From Labilithrix sp. (lineage in GTDB: Bacteria; Myxococcota_A; Polyangia; Polyangiales; Polyangiaceae): a stretch of 64,000 bases of DNA. A model generated the notes under the pieces. It saw only the letters and a list, made by a program, of their open reading frames with translations, was not told the DNA's origin and made no database searches. Location: the NCBI GenBank assembly GCA_019637155.1, contig JAHBWE010000003.1:434001-498000 (forward strand), in the 5' to 3' direction. This document shows, one piece after another, positions 15,294 to 24,379 of this stretch; within the stretch, counting starts at the first letter, position 1; each line of letters begins with the position of its first letter. A program made the translations under genes and the position numbers.

Positions 15294-16148
15294 ATGCACG
15301 TTCGTTCGATCCTGATCTCGCTCTCGCTCCCGCTCTTCGCTCTCGCGTGCACCGCAGAGACCAACGACGAGGAGGTCGTGAGCACGGCCGATCCGATCAT
15401 CGGCGGCACGGAGTCGGTCGAAGGCGCCTGGCCCGCGATGGCTGCACTCTACAAGGGTGCGACGGCGGCGCGTCCGTCGTGCGGCGGCTCCCTCGTCGCG
15501 CCGCAGTGGGTCATCACCGCCGCGCACTGCGTGAGCAACGTGCAGCCGACCGGCGGCGTGACCAAGGTCGTCATCGGCCGCCACCGCATCTCCTCCTCCA
15601 CCGGCGAGACGCGCACCGTCGACAAGGTCGTCCGCCACGCGGGGTACGGCAGCAACGACAACGACATCGCGCTGCTGCACCTCTCGCAGGCGTCGACGAT
15701 CGAGCCGATGAAGATCATCGCGCGCTCCGAGCTCGCCGCGATCACGGCGGGCGCGACGACGACGACGATCGGCTACGGCCGCACCGCGCAGGGCGGCGCG
15801 AGCAGCGACGTGCTCCGTCAGGTGGACGTCCCGATCATCGACAACGCCGTGTGCAAGGCCTACTCGGGCTACAGCCGCGTCAGCCCGACCATGATCTGCG
15901 CCGGCTTCGCGACGGGCGGCTACGACGCCTGCCAGGGCGACAGCGGCGGCCCGCTCCTGATCTACGTCGACGGCCAGCCGCGCGAGATCGGCCTCGTGAG
16001 CTGGGGCATCGGCTGCGCGCGCCCCAACTCCCCCGGCGTCTACACGCGCGTCGGCAGCTACCTGACGTGGATGCACCAGCAGACCCAGGGCGAGCTCGGC
16101 GAGCCGGAGCCCGCGACGAACGAGCCGGAGCCCGCCGCCGCGGAGTGA
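15294..16148 (+). CDS. Trypsin-like (S1A) serine protease, lipoprotein
   Basis: The 284-residue protein has a lipoprotein signal peptide (Cys 19), a short acidic propeptide and the activation junction DP-IIGG. The chymotrypsin fold has the full triad: His78 in TAAHC, Asp124 in NDIALLHL and Ser217 in GDSGGP. Asp211, six residues before the catalytic Ser, predicts trypsin-like Arg/Lys specificity. The end is a Glu/Pro-rich tail. It is probably displayed on the cell surface and helps digest external protein. It is a paralogue of the protease at 22757-23596: they share DACQGDSGGP, SWGIGCARPN and the GSYL-x-W ending. It stands alone, with a 221-bp upstream gap that should contain its promoter. Confidence 0.93.
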   Translation: MHVRSILISLSLPLFALACTAETNDEEVVSTADPIIGGTESVEGAWPAMAALYKGATAARPSCGGSLVAPQWVITAAHCVSNVQPTGGVTKVVIGRHRISSSTGETRTVDKVVRHAGYGSNDNDIALLHLSQASTIEPMKIIARSELAAITAGATTTTIGYGRTAQGGASSDVLRQVDVPIIDNAVCKAYSGYSRVSPTMICAGFATGGYDACQGDSGGPLLIYVDGQPREIGLVSWGIGCARPNSPGVYTRVGSYLTWMHQQTQGELGEPEPATNEPEPAAAE

Positions 16149-16151
16149 GCG

Positions 16152-17018
16152 TCACGCGAGCTCCGGCGCTCCTCGGTCGGGGCTCGCGAGGAAGGCGGCG
16201 ACCTCGTCGGCGACGAGGGGCGAGAAGAGGATCGAGAAGTGCGAGGGGCCGGCGACCTCGAAGTCGACGCCCCCGCGCGAGAGGAGCGACGACGTCTCCT
16301 TCGGATGCACGATGTTGTCGTGCGAGGAGAAGACCGAGAGCGTGGGGATCGCGACGGTGTAGCCCGCGTGCGCCTCGAGGAGCTTCGAGCCGCGCCGCAG
16401 GTTCGTCGCCCCGAACCCCAACATCGGACCGCGCCACGCCACCCCCGCGTGCGGTGACGCGATCGTCACGCAGCGCCGGACGACGAAGTGATCCTCCTTC
16501 GCCGTGCTCCGCATCATCTCCATCGCGACGAGCCCGCCCATCGAGTGGCAGACGAGATCGACCGACGTGCTCTTCGTCTCGCGGCAGACCCGATCGACGT
16601 AGCGCGCGAGCCGCTTCGCGTTCGCGGGGATGGTGGACCACCACGGGTAGTTGATCCCGTAGAGCGGCCCGAAGCCCTTCCGCGCGAGCGCGCGCGCGAG
16701 GCCGATGAAGCCGACGCGGTTCTGCATGTAGCCGTGCACGAAGACGATCGGCACGCGCGGCGGATCGCCCGGCTTCGGGACCACCTGCCGCTGGAAGAGC
16801 GGCTCCATGCGATCGCCGATCAAGTAATAGAGCGGGAGGAAGGGCTGCGTCAGCGCGGTGAGGAACGTCTCGCGGAGGAGCTCACGCAACGTGAGCCCGA
16901 GCTCCCGCCGCGCGGTGTGGGCGCGCATCGAGAAGAAGGAGACGAGCGCGTAGCCCCAGATGCCGACGAAGAACGCGCCGATGGAGGCGCCGCCGACGAT
17001 GAGGGCGAGGCGCAGCAC
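16152..17018 (-). CDS. Lipase-like alpha/beta hydrolase, membrane-anchored
   Basis: The 288-residue protein has an N-terminal TM helix (about 5-28), then an alpha/beta-hydrolase fold: oxyanion region VFVHGYMQN, nucleophile elbow CHSMGG, acid residue in SSHDNIV and catalytic His in PSHFSIL. It resembles esterase/lipase-like (PGAP1/triacylglycerol lipase-type) proteins. The nucleophile elbow starts with Cys instead of the usual Gly (CHSMGG), a common variation. It probably acts on lipid or acyl substrates at the membrane. It is convergent with the upstream protease gene, with 3 bp between the stops. Confidence 0.8.
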   Translation of the reverse strand: MLRLALIVGGASIGAFFVGIWGYALVSFFSMRAHTARRELGLTLRELLRETFLTALTQPFLPLYYLIGDRMEPLFQRQVVPKPGDPPRVPIVFVHGYMQNRVGFIGLARALARKGFGPLYGINYPWWSTIPANAKRLARYVDRVCRETKSTSVDLVCHSMGGLVAMEMMRSTAKEDHFVVRRCVTIASPHAGVAWRGPMLGFGATNLRRGSKLLEAHAGYTVAIPTLSVFSSHDNIVHPKETSSLLSRGGVDFEVAGPSHFSILFSPLVADEVAAFLASPDRGAPELA

Positions 17019-17067
17019 CCCCGCACTATAGATCGCCGCTGCGCGGCGCGGTGCTACGGTAGCAACC

Positions 17068-18387
17068 GTGGATCTCGCCGCGATCGAAGCCCTCTACCCC
17101 GAGCACGTCGCGCACCAGCGGCGGCTCTACGCCGAGGCGATGAAGGAGGTCGGCTGCGACGCCGTCCTCGTTCACTCGGGCACGCCGCTGAAGAAGACGC
17201 AGTACGACGACCAGTACTGGCCGGTGCGGCCGACGCCGTTCTTCCACCACTGGGTGCCGCTCTACGAGGCGAGCTGCTTCCTCCTCGTCGATCCGGTCGC
17301 GACGCCGCGCCTCTTCCGTCCCGCGGTCCACGACTTCTGGGAGCGCCCGCCCGCGCCGGAGTCGCTCGCGTTCATGGACGTCTTCGACGTCGTGGGGACC
17401 GGCGAGCCGGAGCTGCCGCCGGGCAAGGCGGTGCACTTCATCGGCGACGACGTGAGCGTCGCGGACAAGCTCGGCGTCCCGCCCGCGCGGCGGAACGCGA
17501 AGGCGCTCCTCGACGCGCTCGATCGCCTCCGCACGACGAAGACGCCCTACGAGATCGCGTGCCTCGCGGAGGCGAACCGCCGCGCGTCGCTCGGGCACGA
17601 AGCGGTGCGGCGCGCCTTCGCGGAGGGCGACCACGCCGAGCTCGACCTCCACCTCCTCTACTTGCAGACCACGCGGCAGGACGATCCCGAGACGCCGTAC
17701 AAGAGCATCGTCGCGCTCGGCCGCAACGCGTCGATCCTCCATCACGTCAGCTACGGGCGCGACAAGACGCGCGCGGAGTCGCTCCTCCTCGACGCGGGCG
17801 CGACGTGCCTCGGCTACTGCTCCGACGTCACGCGCACGTGGGTGAAGGCGGGCGGCGCGGGCAGCGTCGCGTTCCGGCAGGTGCTCGCCGGGATGGAGAA
17901 GATGCAGCAGGACATCGTCGGCAAGATCCGCGCGGGCGCGCCGTACGAGGAGCTGCACGACGAGTCGCACCGTCAGGTGAGCGCGATCTTGAAGGAGGCC
18001 GGCATCGTGAAGGCGTCGGCGGAGGAGATCGACGCGACCGGCATCAGCCGCGTCTTCTACCCGCACGGGCTCGGCCACTCGCTCGGCCTCCAGACCCACG
18101 ACGTCGGCTGCAAGCCGGTGCTCCCCAAGCCCGAGAACCCGTTCCTCCGCAACACGTCGACGATCGCGGACGGCCAGGTGTTCACGATCGAGCCTGGCCT
18201 CTACTTCATCGATACGCTCCTCGCGCCGCTGCGGAACGATCCGCGCGGCAAGCTCGTCGACTGGAACCTCGTCGAGGCGCTCGCGCCGCTCGGCGGGATC
18301 CGCATCGAGGACGACGTGCTCGTCACCGGCGCGACGACGCGGAACTTCTCGCGCGAAGTCCTGCCGCAAGGCGGCGGCCTCGTCTGA
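17068..18387 (+). CDS. pepQ: Xaa-Pro dipeptidase (M24B)
   Basis: The 439-residue protein has the creatinase/prolidase N-terminal domain (about 1-160) and the pita-bread catalytic domain. The dinuclear metal ligands are visible: Asp in LLLDAGAT, Asp in YCSDVTRTW, His in PHGLGHSLG, Glu in FTIEPGLYF and Glu in GGIRIEDDV. HHVSYG and 'GLQTHDVG' also match PepQ. Length is normal for bacterial PepQ (about 440). It should release amino acids from X-Pro dipeptides in the cytoplasm. The start is GTG 17068. The rhomboid gene follows within about 30 bases, so they may share a transcript. Confidence 0.92.
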   Translation: MDLAAIEALYPEHVAHQRRLYAEAMKEVGCDAVLVHSGTPLKKTQYDDQYWPVRPTPFFHHWVPLYEASCFLLVDPVATPRLFRPAVHDFWERPPAPESLAFMDVFDVVGTGEPELPPGKAVHFIGDDVSVADKLGVPPARRNAKALLDALDRLRTTKTPYEIACLAEANRRASLGHEAVRRAFAEGDHAELDLHLLYLQTTRQDDPETPYKSIVALGRNASILHHVSYGRDKTRAESLLLDAGATCLGYCSDVTRTWVKAGGAGSVAFRQVLAGMEKMQQDIVGKIRAGAPYEELHDESHRQVSAILKEAGIVKASAEEIDATGISRVFYPHGLGHSLGLQTHDVGCKPVLPKPENPFLRNTSTIADGQVFTIEPGLYFIDTLLAPLRNDPRGKLVDWNLVEALAPLGGIRIEDDVLVTGATTRNFSREVLPQGGGLV

Positions 18388-18419
18388 GCACCAACGACGA
18401 TCTCCCGAAGCCGACGGTC

Positions 18420-19433
18420 ATGGACCGTCTCCGCGCGTCGCCCGTCACCTTCGTGCTCGCGGCGATCAACGTCGCCTATTTCCTGTGGGTCGAGCGCCAC
18501 GGCAGCTCGACCGATCTCGCCACCCTCGTCCGCTTCGGCGCCGTCGAGCAGATGCACGTGCGCGCGGGCGACTACTGGCGGCTCGCGAGCTACATGATCC
18601 TCCACATCGGCTGGGGTCATCTCCTCCTCAACACGTGGGCGGGCATGAGCTGGTGCGCGGTCGTCGAGCGCGCGATGGGCCCGTGGCGGTTCTTGCTCGT
18701 GTACGTCCTCGCCGGCCTCGGCGGCGGCGCCTCGTGCGCGCTCTTCTCGCCCAACGCGGTCACCGCCGGCGCGTCGGGCGCGATGTTCGGCGTCATCGGC
18801 TCCCTCCTCGCGATCCGCTACCGGACGCTCGGCAGCTTCGCCGCCTTCGCCGCCGATCGCGGCGTGCGCGCGACGCTGGGCCAGATCGCGATCTGGACCC
18901 TGCTCGGCGTCTACGCGATCCGGATGAGCCAGTCGGCGCATTTCGGCGGCTTCTTCACCGGCGCGCTCGTCACGCTCGTGATGATGGTGCGCGCCCGCCG
19001 CGCGCTCGCGTGGGCGGCGTTCACGCTCGCGTTCCTCGCCTTCACCGCCGCCGCGACGCGCCCGTGGGAGCTGGGCCGCGCGCGCGGGACGAGCGTGGAC
19101 TTCGCGCAGGTGAAGATCGACCGCCTCGGCCGCCCGACCGAGAACGCCGCCATCGTGCTCCTCGCCGCGCGCCCGGCGTGCGAGAGCGGCATCGAACGCG
19201 CCTGCGTGGTCGACGCGATCGCGCGGCTCGATCCCGACGACCACCCGCTCTGCGTCCGCACCTACGAGGTGTTCGAGCGCGCCTGCACCCGCGGAGACGC
19301 CGACGCGTGCGCGGGCCAGGGCATGCAGCTCGGCATGGGCTGCGGCGTGCCGGAGGACCTCGATCGCGGGCGCGCGCTGCTCGAGCGGGCCTGCGAGTCG
19401 GGCAGCGCGTACGCGTGCGCGCTGAAGCTGTGA
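18420..19433 (+). CDS. Rhomboid-family intramembrane protease with C-terminal Sel1-like Cys-rich tail
   Basis: The 337-residue protein has about six TM helices. The rhomboid signature is complete: WGHLLLNTWAG (His-x-x-x-Asn), catalytic Ser119 in GASGAMFG and the catalytic His174 in SAHFGGFFTG. Beyond the last TM (about 225) lies a roughly 110-residue extension containing Sel1/TPR-like units with Cys pairs (ACTRGDADACAGQGMQLG, ACESGSAYACALKL). ATG 18420 is chosen; an upstream in-frame CTG overlaps the pepQ stop. The Cys-containing repeats suggest an extracytoplasmic tail, though topology is inferred. Confidence 0.85.
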   Translation: MDRLRASPVTFVLAAINVAYFLWVERHGSSTDLATLVRFGAVEQMHVRAGDYWRLASYMILHIGWGHLLLNTWAGMSWCAVVERAMGPWRFLLVYVLAGLGGGASCALFSPNAVTAGASGAMFGVIGSLLAIRYRTLGSFAAFAADRGVRATLGQIAIWTLLGVYAIRMSQSAHFGGFFTGALVTLVMMVRARRALAWAAFTLAFLAFTAAATRPWELGRARGTSVDFAQVKIDRLGRPTENAAIVLLAARPACESGIERACVVDAIARLDPDDHPLCVRTYEVFERACTRGDADACAGQGMQLGMGCGVPEDLDRGRALLERACESGSAYACALKL

Positions 19434-19444
19434 CGCGGCGCGCG

Positions 19445-20752
19445 TCAGCGGCGGAGGACGGGGCGGACGCGGCCGGCTCCGTCGACGGCGATCGCGTACA
19501 TCTCGACGCCGCGTGAGAAGAAGACGATCGCCTCCTCTCCACGAACGGCCACCGCCTGGACCCTGGGCTTGGCGTCGAGGACGATCGCGTGCCGGCTGTC
19601 GAGCACGATCTCGTCGGGCTCGTCGACCCGTGCGCTGAGCTCGTTGCGGTCGCTCCAGAGCGCGAGGATCCGACCGCCCATCGGAGCGAGGTCGACGCCA
19701 ACACGGGAGATGAGGCGCCTGGGCAGCGGCGTCGACGAGCACGCGGTCGCCGTGCAGCGCACCACGACCGCCGTCTCTCCGCCGACCGAGGTGCTCTCGA
19801 CGAGCTCGAAGGTGCTCGGCGTGCAACGGACGTTGGTGGCCCTGCCGGCGCCCTCGGCGATCAACATCGGTGAGAGGACGCCGCCATGGACGCGAAAGAT
19901 CCCGTAGGCGCGCGCGTCGGAGAACGCGGCGTCTTCGCGGGCGGTCGAGACGACGACCCAGCGGACGTCGCCGGCACCACACCCGCGGAGCGCGTCCGCA
20001 GGCGTTCCCGGGATCGGGCCGAAGCGCGTCACTTCTCCGAGCGGGGGACCGCTGCGCGCGAGCGACTGCGCGTAGACGATCGTCTGCTCGCCCTCCTTCG
20101 CGCGCGTCCACGCGTAGCCGGCGGCCATCTCCGTGCTCGTGTCGCCGTGCGCGACGGTGGCGACGAGCTTCGGCGCGTCGGAGCGGAGGACGGTGAGGCC
20201 CCCGTGCTCTTTCTTCGCGTACGAGACGACGCCGTCGCTCCAGGAGTACGCCGCCGTCACCGCGCCGGCGACGAGGTCGCCCGACGCGGTCACGAGGTAC
20301 TTCGGCGAAGGGTCGACCACGAGCCAGTGCGCGAGCGGCGGGACCTCGCCGTCGAGGAAGGTCACGCGCTCGGGCGTGTCGGTCTCGATTCGATCGTCGC
20401 GCAGCGAGAGCTGGGAGAGGCTGGTGCACTCCGCGGCGAGCGGGTTGCCGGGATCGCTCGGACGGATCGTGCACTGGGTTCGCTGGCGCGAGAAGACGGC
20501 GTGGACGTCGGGGCTCGAGAATCGCGCGAGCCAGCCGTGGTGAAACGAGCTCGCGAAGTCTCCGTCGTACCGCGCGATCGGCTTCAGGTCGGCGATCGCG
20601 ATCGGCGGCGGTCGGGGCGGCGGGCCTGCGGTCGACGCGTCGGACGAGGCTCCTCCCTTCGAGGATCGATCCGACTTGCACGCGCTCGAAGCGACGAGCA
20701 CGAGGGCCAGCGCCAGCGCGCCTCGAAGCACGCGATGTGCCCTCGTGCTCAA
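19445..20752 (-). CDS. Hypothetical lipoprotein, possible beta-propeller
   Basis: The roughly 435-residue protein has a signal peptide ending at a lipobox (LVLVASSAC). After a Pro-rich linker, the sequence consists of alternating short beta-strands with regularly spaced hydrophobic/aromatic patterns ([32 protein letters not shown]). This is compatible with a repeat-rich beta fold such as a propeller. No enzyme motif was recognised. The start is uncertain: TTG at 20752 overlaps the msrB stop (TTGA), while GTG 20731 gives a compact signal peptide. Position makes it the last gene of the sigma factor/msrB operon. Confidence 0.55.
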   Translation of the reverse strand: MSTRAHRVLRGALALALVLVASSACKSDRSSKGGASSDASTAGPPPRPPPIAIADLKPIARYDGDFASSFHHGWLARFSSPDVHAVFSRQRTQCTIRPSDPGNPLAAECTSLSQLSLRDDRIETDTPERVTFLDGEVPPLAHWLVVDPSPKYLVTASGDLVAGAVTAAYSWSDGVVSYAKKEHGGLTVLRSDAPKLVATVAHGDTSTEMAAGYAWTRAKEGEQTIVYAQSLARSGPPLGEVTRFGPIPGTPADALRGCGAGDVRWVVVSTAREDAAFSDARAYGIFRVHGGVLSPMLIAEGAGRATNVRCTPSTFELVESTSVGGETAVVVRCTATACSSTPLPRRLISRVGVDLAPMGGRILALWSDRNELSARVDEPDEIVLDSRHAIVLDAKPRVQAVAVRGEEAIVFFSRGVEMYAIAVDGAGRVRPVLRR

Positions 20753-21135
20753 TCCTTCTTCAGCTCGAGGGAGGCCGAGTTGATGCAGTAGCGCAGGCCG
20801 CCGCGGGCGCGGGGGCCGTCGGGGAAGACGTGGCCGAGGTGGGCGCCGCATTCGTGGCACGTGACCTCGGTGCGGGTCATGCCGTGGGACTCGTCGGCGT
20901 GCTCGGCGACGGTGCCTTCCTTCATCGGCTGGACGAAGCTCGGCCAGCCGCTGCCGGAGTCGAACTTGTCGTCGGAGCGGAAGAGCTCCGCGCCGCAGCA
21001 AACGCAGGCGTACGTGCCGGCGTCGTGGCAGTCCCAGTATTGGCCTGTGAACGCGCGCTCCGTGCCCTTCTCGCGCGTGACGTGGAACTGTTCGGGGGTG
21101 AGCTGGGCCTTGTACTCGGCGTCGGTCTTTTTCAT
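20749..21135 (-). CDS. msrB: Peptide-methionine (R)-S-oxide reductase
   Basis: The 128-residue protein is a complete MsrB. Structural zinc is held by Cys44/Cys47 (CVCCGAELF) and Cys93/Cys96 ([12 protein letters not shown]). The substrate pocket has SGSGWPSF and GHVFPDGP, and the catalytic Cys is Cys117 in RYCINSASL. It repairs methionine R-sulfoxide in proteins. There is no signal peptide, so it is cytoplasmic. It lies 32 bp downstream of the TM partner of an ECF sigma factor and overlaps the next lipoprotein gene, suggesting joint expression, perhaps under oxidative or envelope stress (inference). Confidence 0.95.
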   Translation of the reverse strand: MKKTDAEYKAQLTPEQFHVTREKGTERAFTGQYWDCHDAGTYACVCCGAELFRSDDKFDSGSGWPSFVQPMKEGTVAEHADESHGMTRTEVTCHECGAHLGHVFPDGPRARGGLRYCINSASLELKKD

Positions 21136-21167
21136 GGCGTCTCTCTACGCCGCGAAGATACCTCCGG

Positions 21168-22025
21168 TTACGGAATCGAGAACGACTTGCCGACACGGAC
21201 CGGCGGACCGGTGAACGCCGGGACCACGACCGCGCGGAACTTCGCCGCGGCGCACCCCCCTCTCGGCGTCGCGACGAACGGCCCGCCGTCGACGACGGCG
21301 CTCGCCGCGGTGCCGTCGCTCACGAACGTCACCGTCACATGACCGGTGCCGTCCGGCCCGTCGAAGCCGCTACACGCGCTGAGGTCCACCGCAGCAAGCG
21401 CGGCCGCAGCCGCGCCCCGATCGAACTCGGCCTTCGGCGCCGCCACGGGCGCGGTGGGGGCCGGGACCGAGGGCGAGGGCGCGGGCGCCGCGGTACCGTT
21501 GAAGCAGCGTGGCTTGTAGTGCTTCGCGCCCTGGGCGTCGAACCAGAAGGGCGGATCGCAATCGAGCGACGGCGCGGGCGCGGACGCGACTGGTGGGCGC
21601 GCGACGACGGGGCTCGCGACGTGGGAGGGCGACGCCGCGGGCACGAGCGTCTCGAGCGCGGGCGGGTCCGGCGGCGTGGGGGCGATCGGAGCGGGGGGAA
21701 TGGGCGGAATGGGCGAGAGGTCGGCGGTCGGGATCGACGGATCGCGGCGGACCTCTTCCTGCTGCTTCGCCCAGCCGCCGATGACGAACACGAGGCCCGC
21801 GGCGAGCGGGAGCAGCAGCGCGACGACGACGACGCGGGCGTATTTGCTTCGTGCGGCGTCGGTCCGGCGCGCCGCGACGGCGGGGACGATCGCGGTCTCC
21901 TCTTCGCGGGCGACCGCGGCGCGCGTGCGCTCGAGCGCGTAGGGAGGGGGCTCGTCGAGATCGACGGACGAGAGCAGCGCGTGCTCGAGGGCGGTGCAGT
22001 CGGGTTCGAGGAGGAGACGCTTCAC
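21168..22025 (-). CDS. Single-TM protein, putative ECF sigma partner (AgmX/TonB-C-like tail)
   Basis: The 285-residue protein has a roughly 60-residue cytoplasmic N-terminus, one TM helix (about 62-83), a long Pro/Ala-rich periplasmic linker and a small C-terminal domain (about 215-285). The C-terminal domain has the pattern 'G-H-V-T-V-T-F-x-x-D-G-T-A' and one 'GGCAAAKFRAVVVPAF' segment, which resembles the TonB-C-like ends of AgmX-type proteins. The start overlaps the sigma factor stop (ATGA). Gene order and topology suggest it is the membrane partner or anti-sigma of that factor, but no zinc-binding anti-sigma motif is present. Confidence 0.6.
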   Translation of the reverse strand: MKRLLLEPDCTALEHALLSSVDLDEPPPYALERTRAAVAREEETAIVPAVAARRTDAARSKYARVVVVALLLPLAAGLVFVIGGWAKQQEEVRRDPSIPTADLSPIPPIPPAPIAPTPPDPPALETLVPAASPSHVASPVVARPPVASAPAPSLDCDPPFWFDAQGAKHYKPRCFNGTAAPAPSPSVPAPTAPVAAPKAEFDRGAAAAALAAVDLSACSGFDGPDGTGHVTVTFVSDGTAASAVVDGGPFVATPRGGCAAAKFRAVVVPAFTGPPVRVGKSFSIP

Positions 22026-22567
22026 TTGATCACCTTCTTGAGCTCCGCGACGCGGGAGCGAAAATCCTCACGCGCACGACGGAGTCGCGACGCCGCGGTG
22101 CCCTCCGGGACGTCGAGGAGCTGCGCGATCTCGGGGACCGTGAGCTCGTCGAGCTCGAACAACACGAACGCGGCGCGGAGATCGAAGGGCATCGCGTCGA
22201 GGACGTCGTCGAGGAGCTCGCGCGCGCGTTTGCGATCGAGCAGCTCGTCGGGTTGCGGGGGCGCGGCGTCCTCGGGTGGGCGGCGTGCGTCGCGGCGCGC
22301 GGCCGAGCGGCGCTGCTCCGAGGCGACGCGCACGGCGACGCCCTGGAGGTAGGGGCGCTCGCGGCCGACCTCGATCTCGACGGCGCGCCGGGCCGCGACG
22401 ATGAACACCTGCTGCGCCGCGTCGTCGAGCGCCTCCGACGGAACGCCGAGGCGGCGCAGGAGCGACCATATACGCGCGAAATGGTCATCGACCATCGCGC
22501 GCACCCGCGAGTCGCCCGCGGCCCCGCTCATGCCCCTCTCATCCCAACGATCGAGCGTAATGTCCAC
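22022..22567 (-). CDS. ECF-family RNA polymerase sigma factor
   Basis: The 181-residue protein has sigma-70 region 2 (ALDDAAQQVFIVAARR) and region 4 (MPFDLRAAFVLFELDELTVPEIAQLLDVPEGTAAS; helix-turn-helix RLRRAREDF), with no region 3, as in ECF sigma factors. It is the first gene of a leftward operon with a TM protein, msrB and a lipoprotein, and it is divergent from a trypsin-like protease gene. Autoregulation and control of both sides of the 189-bp divergent gap are plausible, but I did not find a duplicated promoter motif. Confidence 0.9.
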   Translation of the reverse strand: MDITLDRWDERGMSGAAGDSRVRAMVDDHFARIWSLLRRLGVPSEALDDAAQQVFIVAARRAVEIEVGRERPYLQGVAVRVASEQRRSAARRDARRPPEDAAPPQPDELLDRKRARELLDDVLDAMPFDLRAAFVLFELDELTVPEIAQLLDVPEGTAASRLRRAREDFRSRVAELKKVIK

Positions 22568-22756
22568 GTTTCATGGGTATTGGCCGGCCGAACGCGAATC
22601 GATCACGGTCGCGCGAAGAAAGCTCGGCGTCCGTCGTGGGTGAAAAACCGCCGCCGCCGTGGAACTACCCTGAAATCGGGCGGGCGGACTGGCGCGCGCC
22701 GCGACGGCGCGTATGCCCTCGCTCGCTCGCGGAGGGCGGGTCGAAAGGTGTTCTCC

Positions 22757-23596
22757 ATGACCCGCCAGACCATGATCCCCTCATTGGCCGCGATCGCGTC
22801 GCTCGCGCTCGCCGGCTGCGCGAGCGCCGACGGCGAAGCGCCGAGCACGAGCGCGCAACCCGTCGTCGGCGGCCTCGAAGCCCCACGCGGCGCCTGGCCC
22901 GGCACCGTCGGCCTCTACATCAACGGCCGCCAGAACTGCGGCGGCGCGTTGATCACGAACGAGTGGGTCATCACCGCCGGCCACTGCGTGAACACGTATT
23001 ACGCGAACGGCGGCGTCGACAGGATCGTGCTCGGCCGCCACGTCGCGTCTTCGACGGAGGGTGAGGAGCGCCTCGTCGACCGCGCGTACCGACACGACTC
23101 GTTCAGCTGGATGACGCTCGACGCCGACGTCGGGCTCCTTCACCTCGCCGAGCCGTCGACGATGCCCACCGCGAAGCTCCTCACTCCCGAGCTCGTCGCG
23201 CGGGTCGTCGACGGCGCCGCGGTCACCGTCGTCGGCTGGGGATCGACGACCGAGGGCGGCGACCCGAGCGACGTATTGCGCCAGGCGACAATGCCCATTT
23301 TGCCAAACGAGCAATGCCGTCAATATCCCCATTACGGGAACATCAACCAAGACCAGATATGCGCCGGCTACGTGACGGGCGGCCACGATGCCTGTCAGGG
23401 CGACAGCGGCGGCCCGCTCTTCATGACGATCGACGGCGCGCCGGTGCAGGTCGGCGTCATCAGCTGGGGGATCGGCTGCGCGCGCCCGAACCGCCCCGGC
23501 ATCTACACCCGCCTCGGCAGCTACCTCGACTGGATCTGGACGACGACCCGCGGCGCCGCGGGCGCCCCCGCGCCGCTCGCGCCGGCGACGAAATAG
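22757..23596 (+). CDS. Trypsin-like (S1A) serine protease, lipoprotein (paralogue)
   Basis: The 279-residue protein has a lipoprotein signal (Cys 21 in ALAGC), a short propeptide, the activation site QP-VVGG, His76 in TAGHC, Asp124 in DADVGLLHL and the catalytic Ser in GDSGGP. The Asp six residues earlier (DACQGDS) predicts cleavage after Arg/Lys. It is closely similar to the protease at 15294-16148, most strongly near the active-site Ser. Part of the gene (about 23270-23360) is visibly lower in GC than its surroundings. AAAGG lies before ATG 22757. It is divergent from the ECF sigma operon. Confidence 0.93.
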   Translation: MTRQTMIPSLAAIASLALAGCASADGEAPSTSAQPVVGGLEAPRGAWPGTVGLYINGRQNCGGALITNEWVITAGHCVNTYYANGGVDRIVLGRHVASSTEGEERLVDRAYRHDSFSWMTLDADVGLLHLAEPSTMPTAKLLTPELVARVVDGAAVTVVGWGSTTEGGDPSDVLRQATMPILPNEQCRQYPHYGNINQDQICAGYVTGGHDACQGDSGGPLFMTIDGAPVQVGVISWGIGCARPNRPGIYTRLGSYLDWIWTTTRGAAGAPAPLAPATK

Positions 23597-23632
23597 GCCG
23601 AACCCATCGGCTTCAGGCGCGTGGCGACGGTG

Positions 23633-24145
23633 TTACCGGCAGAGGCCGTCGCTCGCGGGTTTGCGCTCGCAGTCGTCGCCGGGCGGGGAGAGGTTCGCGT
23701 TGCACGACGCTCCGTTCGAGCCCTTCGCGTGGCAGACCCAGAGCTGGTTCCCGACGCAGCACGTCGCGTCGCCGCCCCTCCCCCCGCCGTCGCCGTCGCC
23801 GCCTCCGCCGTCGTCGATCTCCGCGTCGAGCGCCGCCTTGAACGCCTCGACGCATCGCTCGACGCACGCCCCGTCCGCGCACGTCGCGAGACATTCGTCG
23901 AGGGCCTCGCTCGGATCGGCCTTCGGCTTCGTCTCGACGGGCGTCGCCGCGTCGTCGGCAGGGACGTCGGTGGAGGTCGTCTTGGCGGGAGGCGTCGCGG
24001 GCGCGTCGGCCGTCTTGGCGGCCGATTCATCGAGGTTCCCCTTGGCCTCCGAAGGCGGCGATTCCGCGGAATCCGTCGACGACGCGCAAGCCATGGACGA
24101 CGCCGCGAGAAGGAGCACGTACGGGAGAGCACGAAAACAGGTCAT
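23633..24145 (-). CDS. Small Cys-containing lipoprotein, hypothetical
   Basis: The 170-residue protein has a signal peptide and lipobox (ASSMAC, Cys near residue 19). A Thr/Ala/Pro-rich linker precedes a Cys-rich part with 'ECLATCADGACVERCVEAF', a Gly/Asp run and a C-terminal 'CCVGNQLWVCHAKGSNGASC' section. The first Cys cluster has a helical C-x3-C-x4-C-x3-C pattern. No family recognised. The ATG at 24145 is chosen over upstream in-frame starts because it begins the signal peptide. Confidence 0.6.
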   Translation of the reverse strand: MTCFRALPYVLLLAASSMACASSTDSAESPPSEAKGNLDESAAKTADAPATPPAKTTSTDVPADDAATPVETKPKADPSEALDECLATCADGACVERCVEAFKAALDAEIDDGGGGDGDGGGRGGDATCCVGNQLWVCHAKGSNGASCNANLSPPGDDCERKPASDGLCR

Positions 24146-24379
24146 GAGCGGACGAACCTCCGCCCCTCCGTTCAGCAGCATGCATGCCATCCCCCCAACC
24201 CGCCGGATCCCGAACGCCCCAACGATGAGACGACATCCCGCAGCGAGCACCCCCACTGCACTCGTCCTCCCTCACTGTCCCAAGACCACGCGGCGGTGAT
24301 ACCACACGCCTTCGCCGCCCTCCCTCCACGACCAACGTCGCGGCCACCACCGATCCAGCTCATGGCCCTCGCGACGGCG

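Noticed and set aside
18201..20681. Long minus-strand open frame opposite pepQ and rhomboid
   Set aside because: Its translation lacks motifs, while pepQ and rhomboid have complete catalytic residues on the other strand; in the 19445-20681 part a different frame gives the signal-peptide lipoprotein.
22568..22600. Possible ECF promoter (TGAAAC...CGTTG on the minus strand)
   Set aside because: Only one weak match and no matching copy elsewhere in the divergent region, so no specificity can be claimed.
24146..24379. Possible gene between the small lipoprotein and the four-gene operon
   Set aside because: Open frames exist, but codon usage is Pro/Ser/Thr-rich with no start or motif. It is treated as an intergenic region with nothing recognisable.
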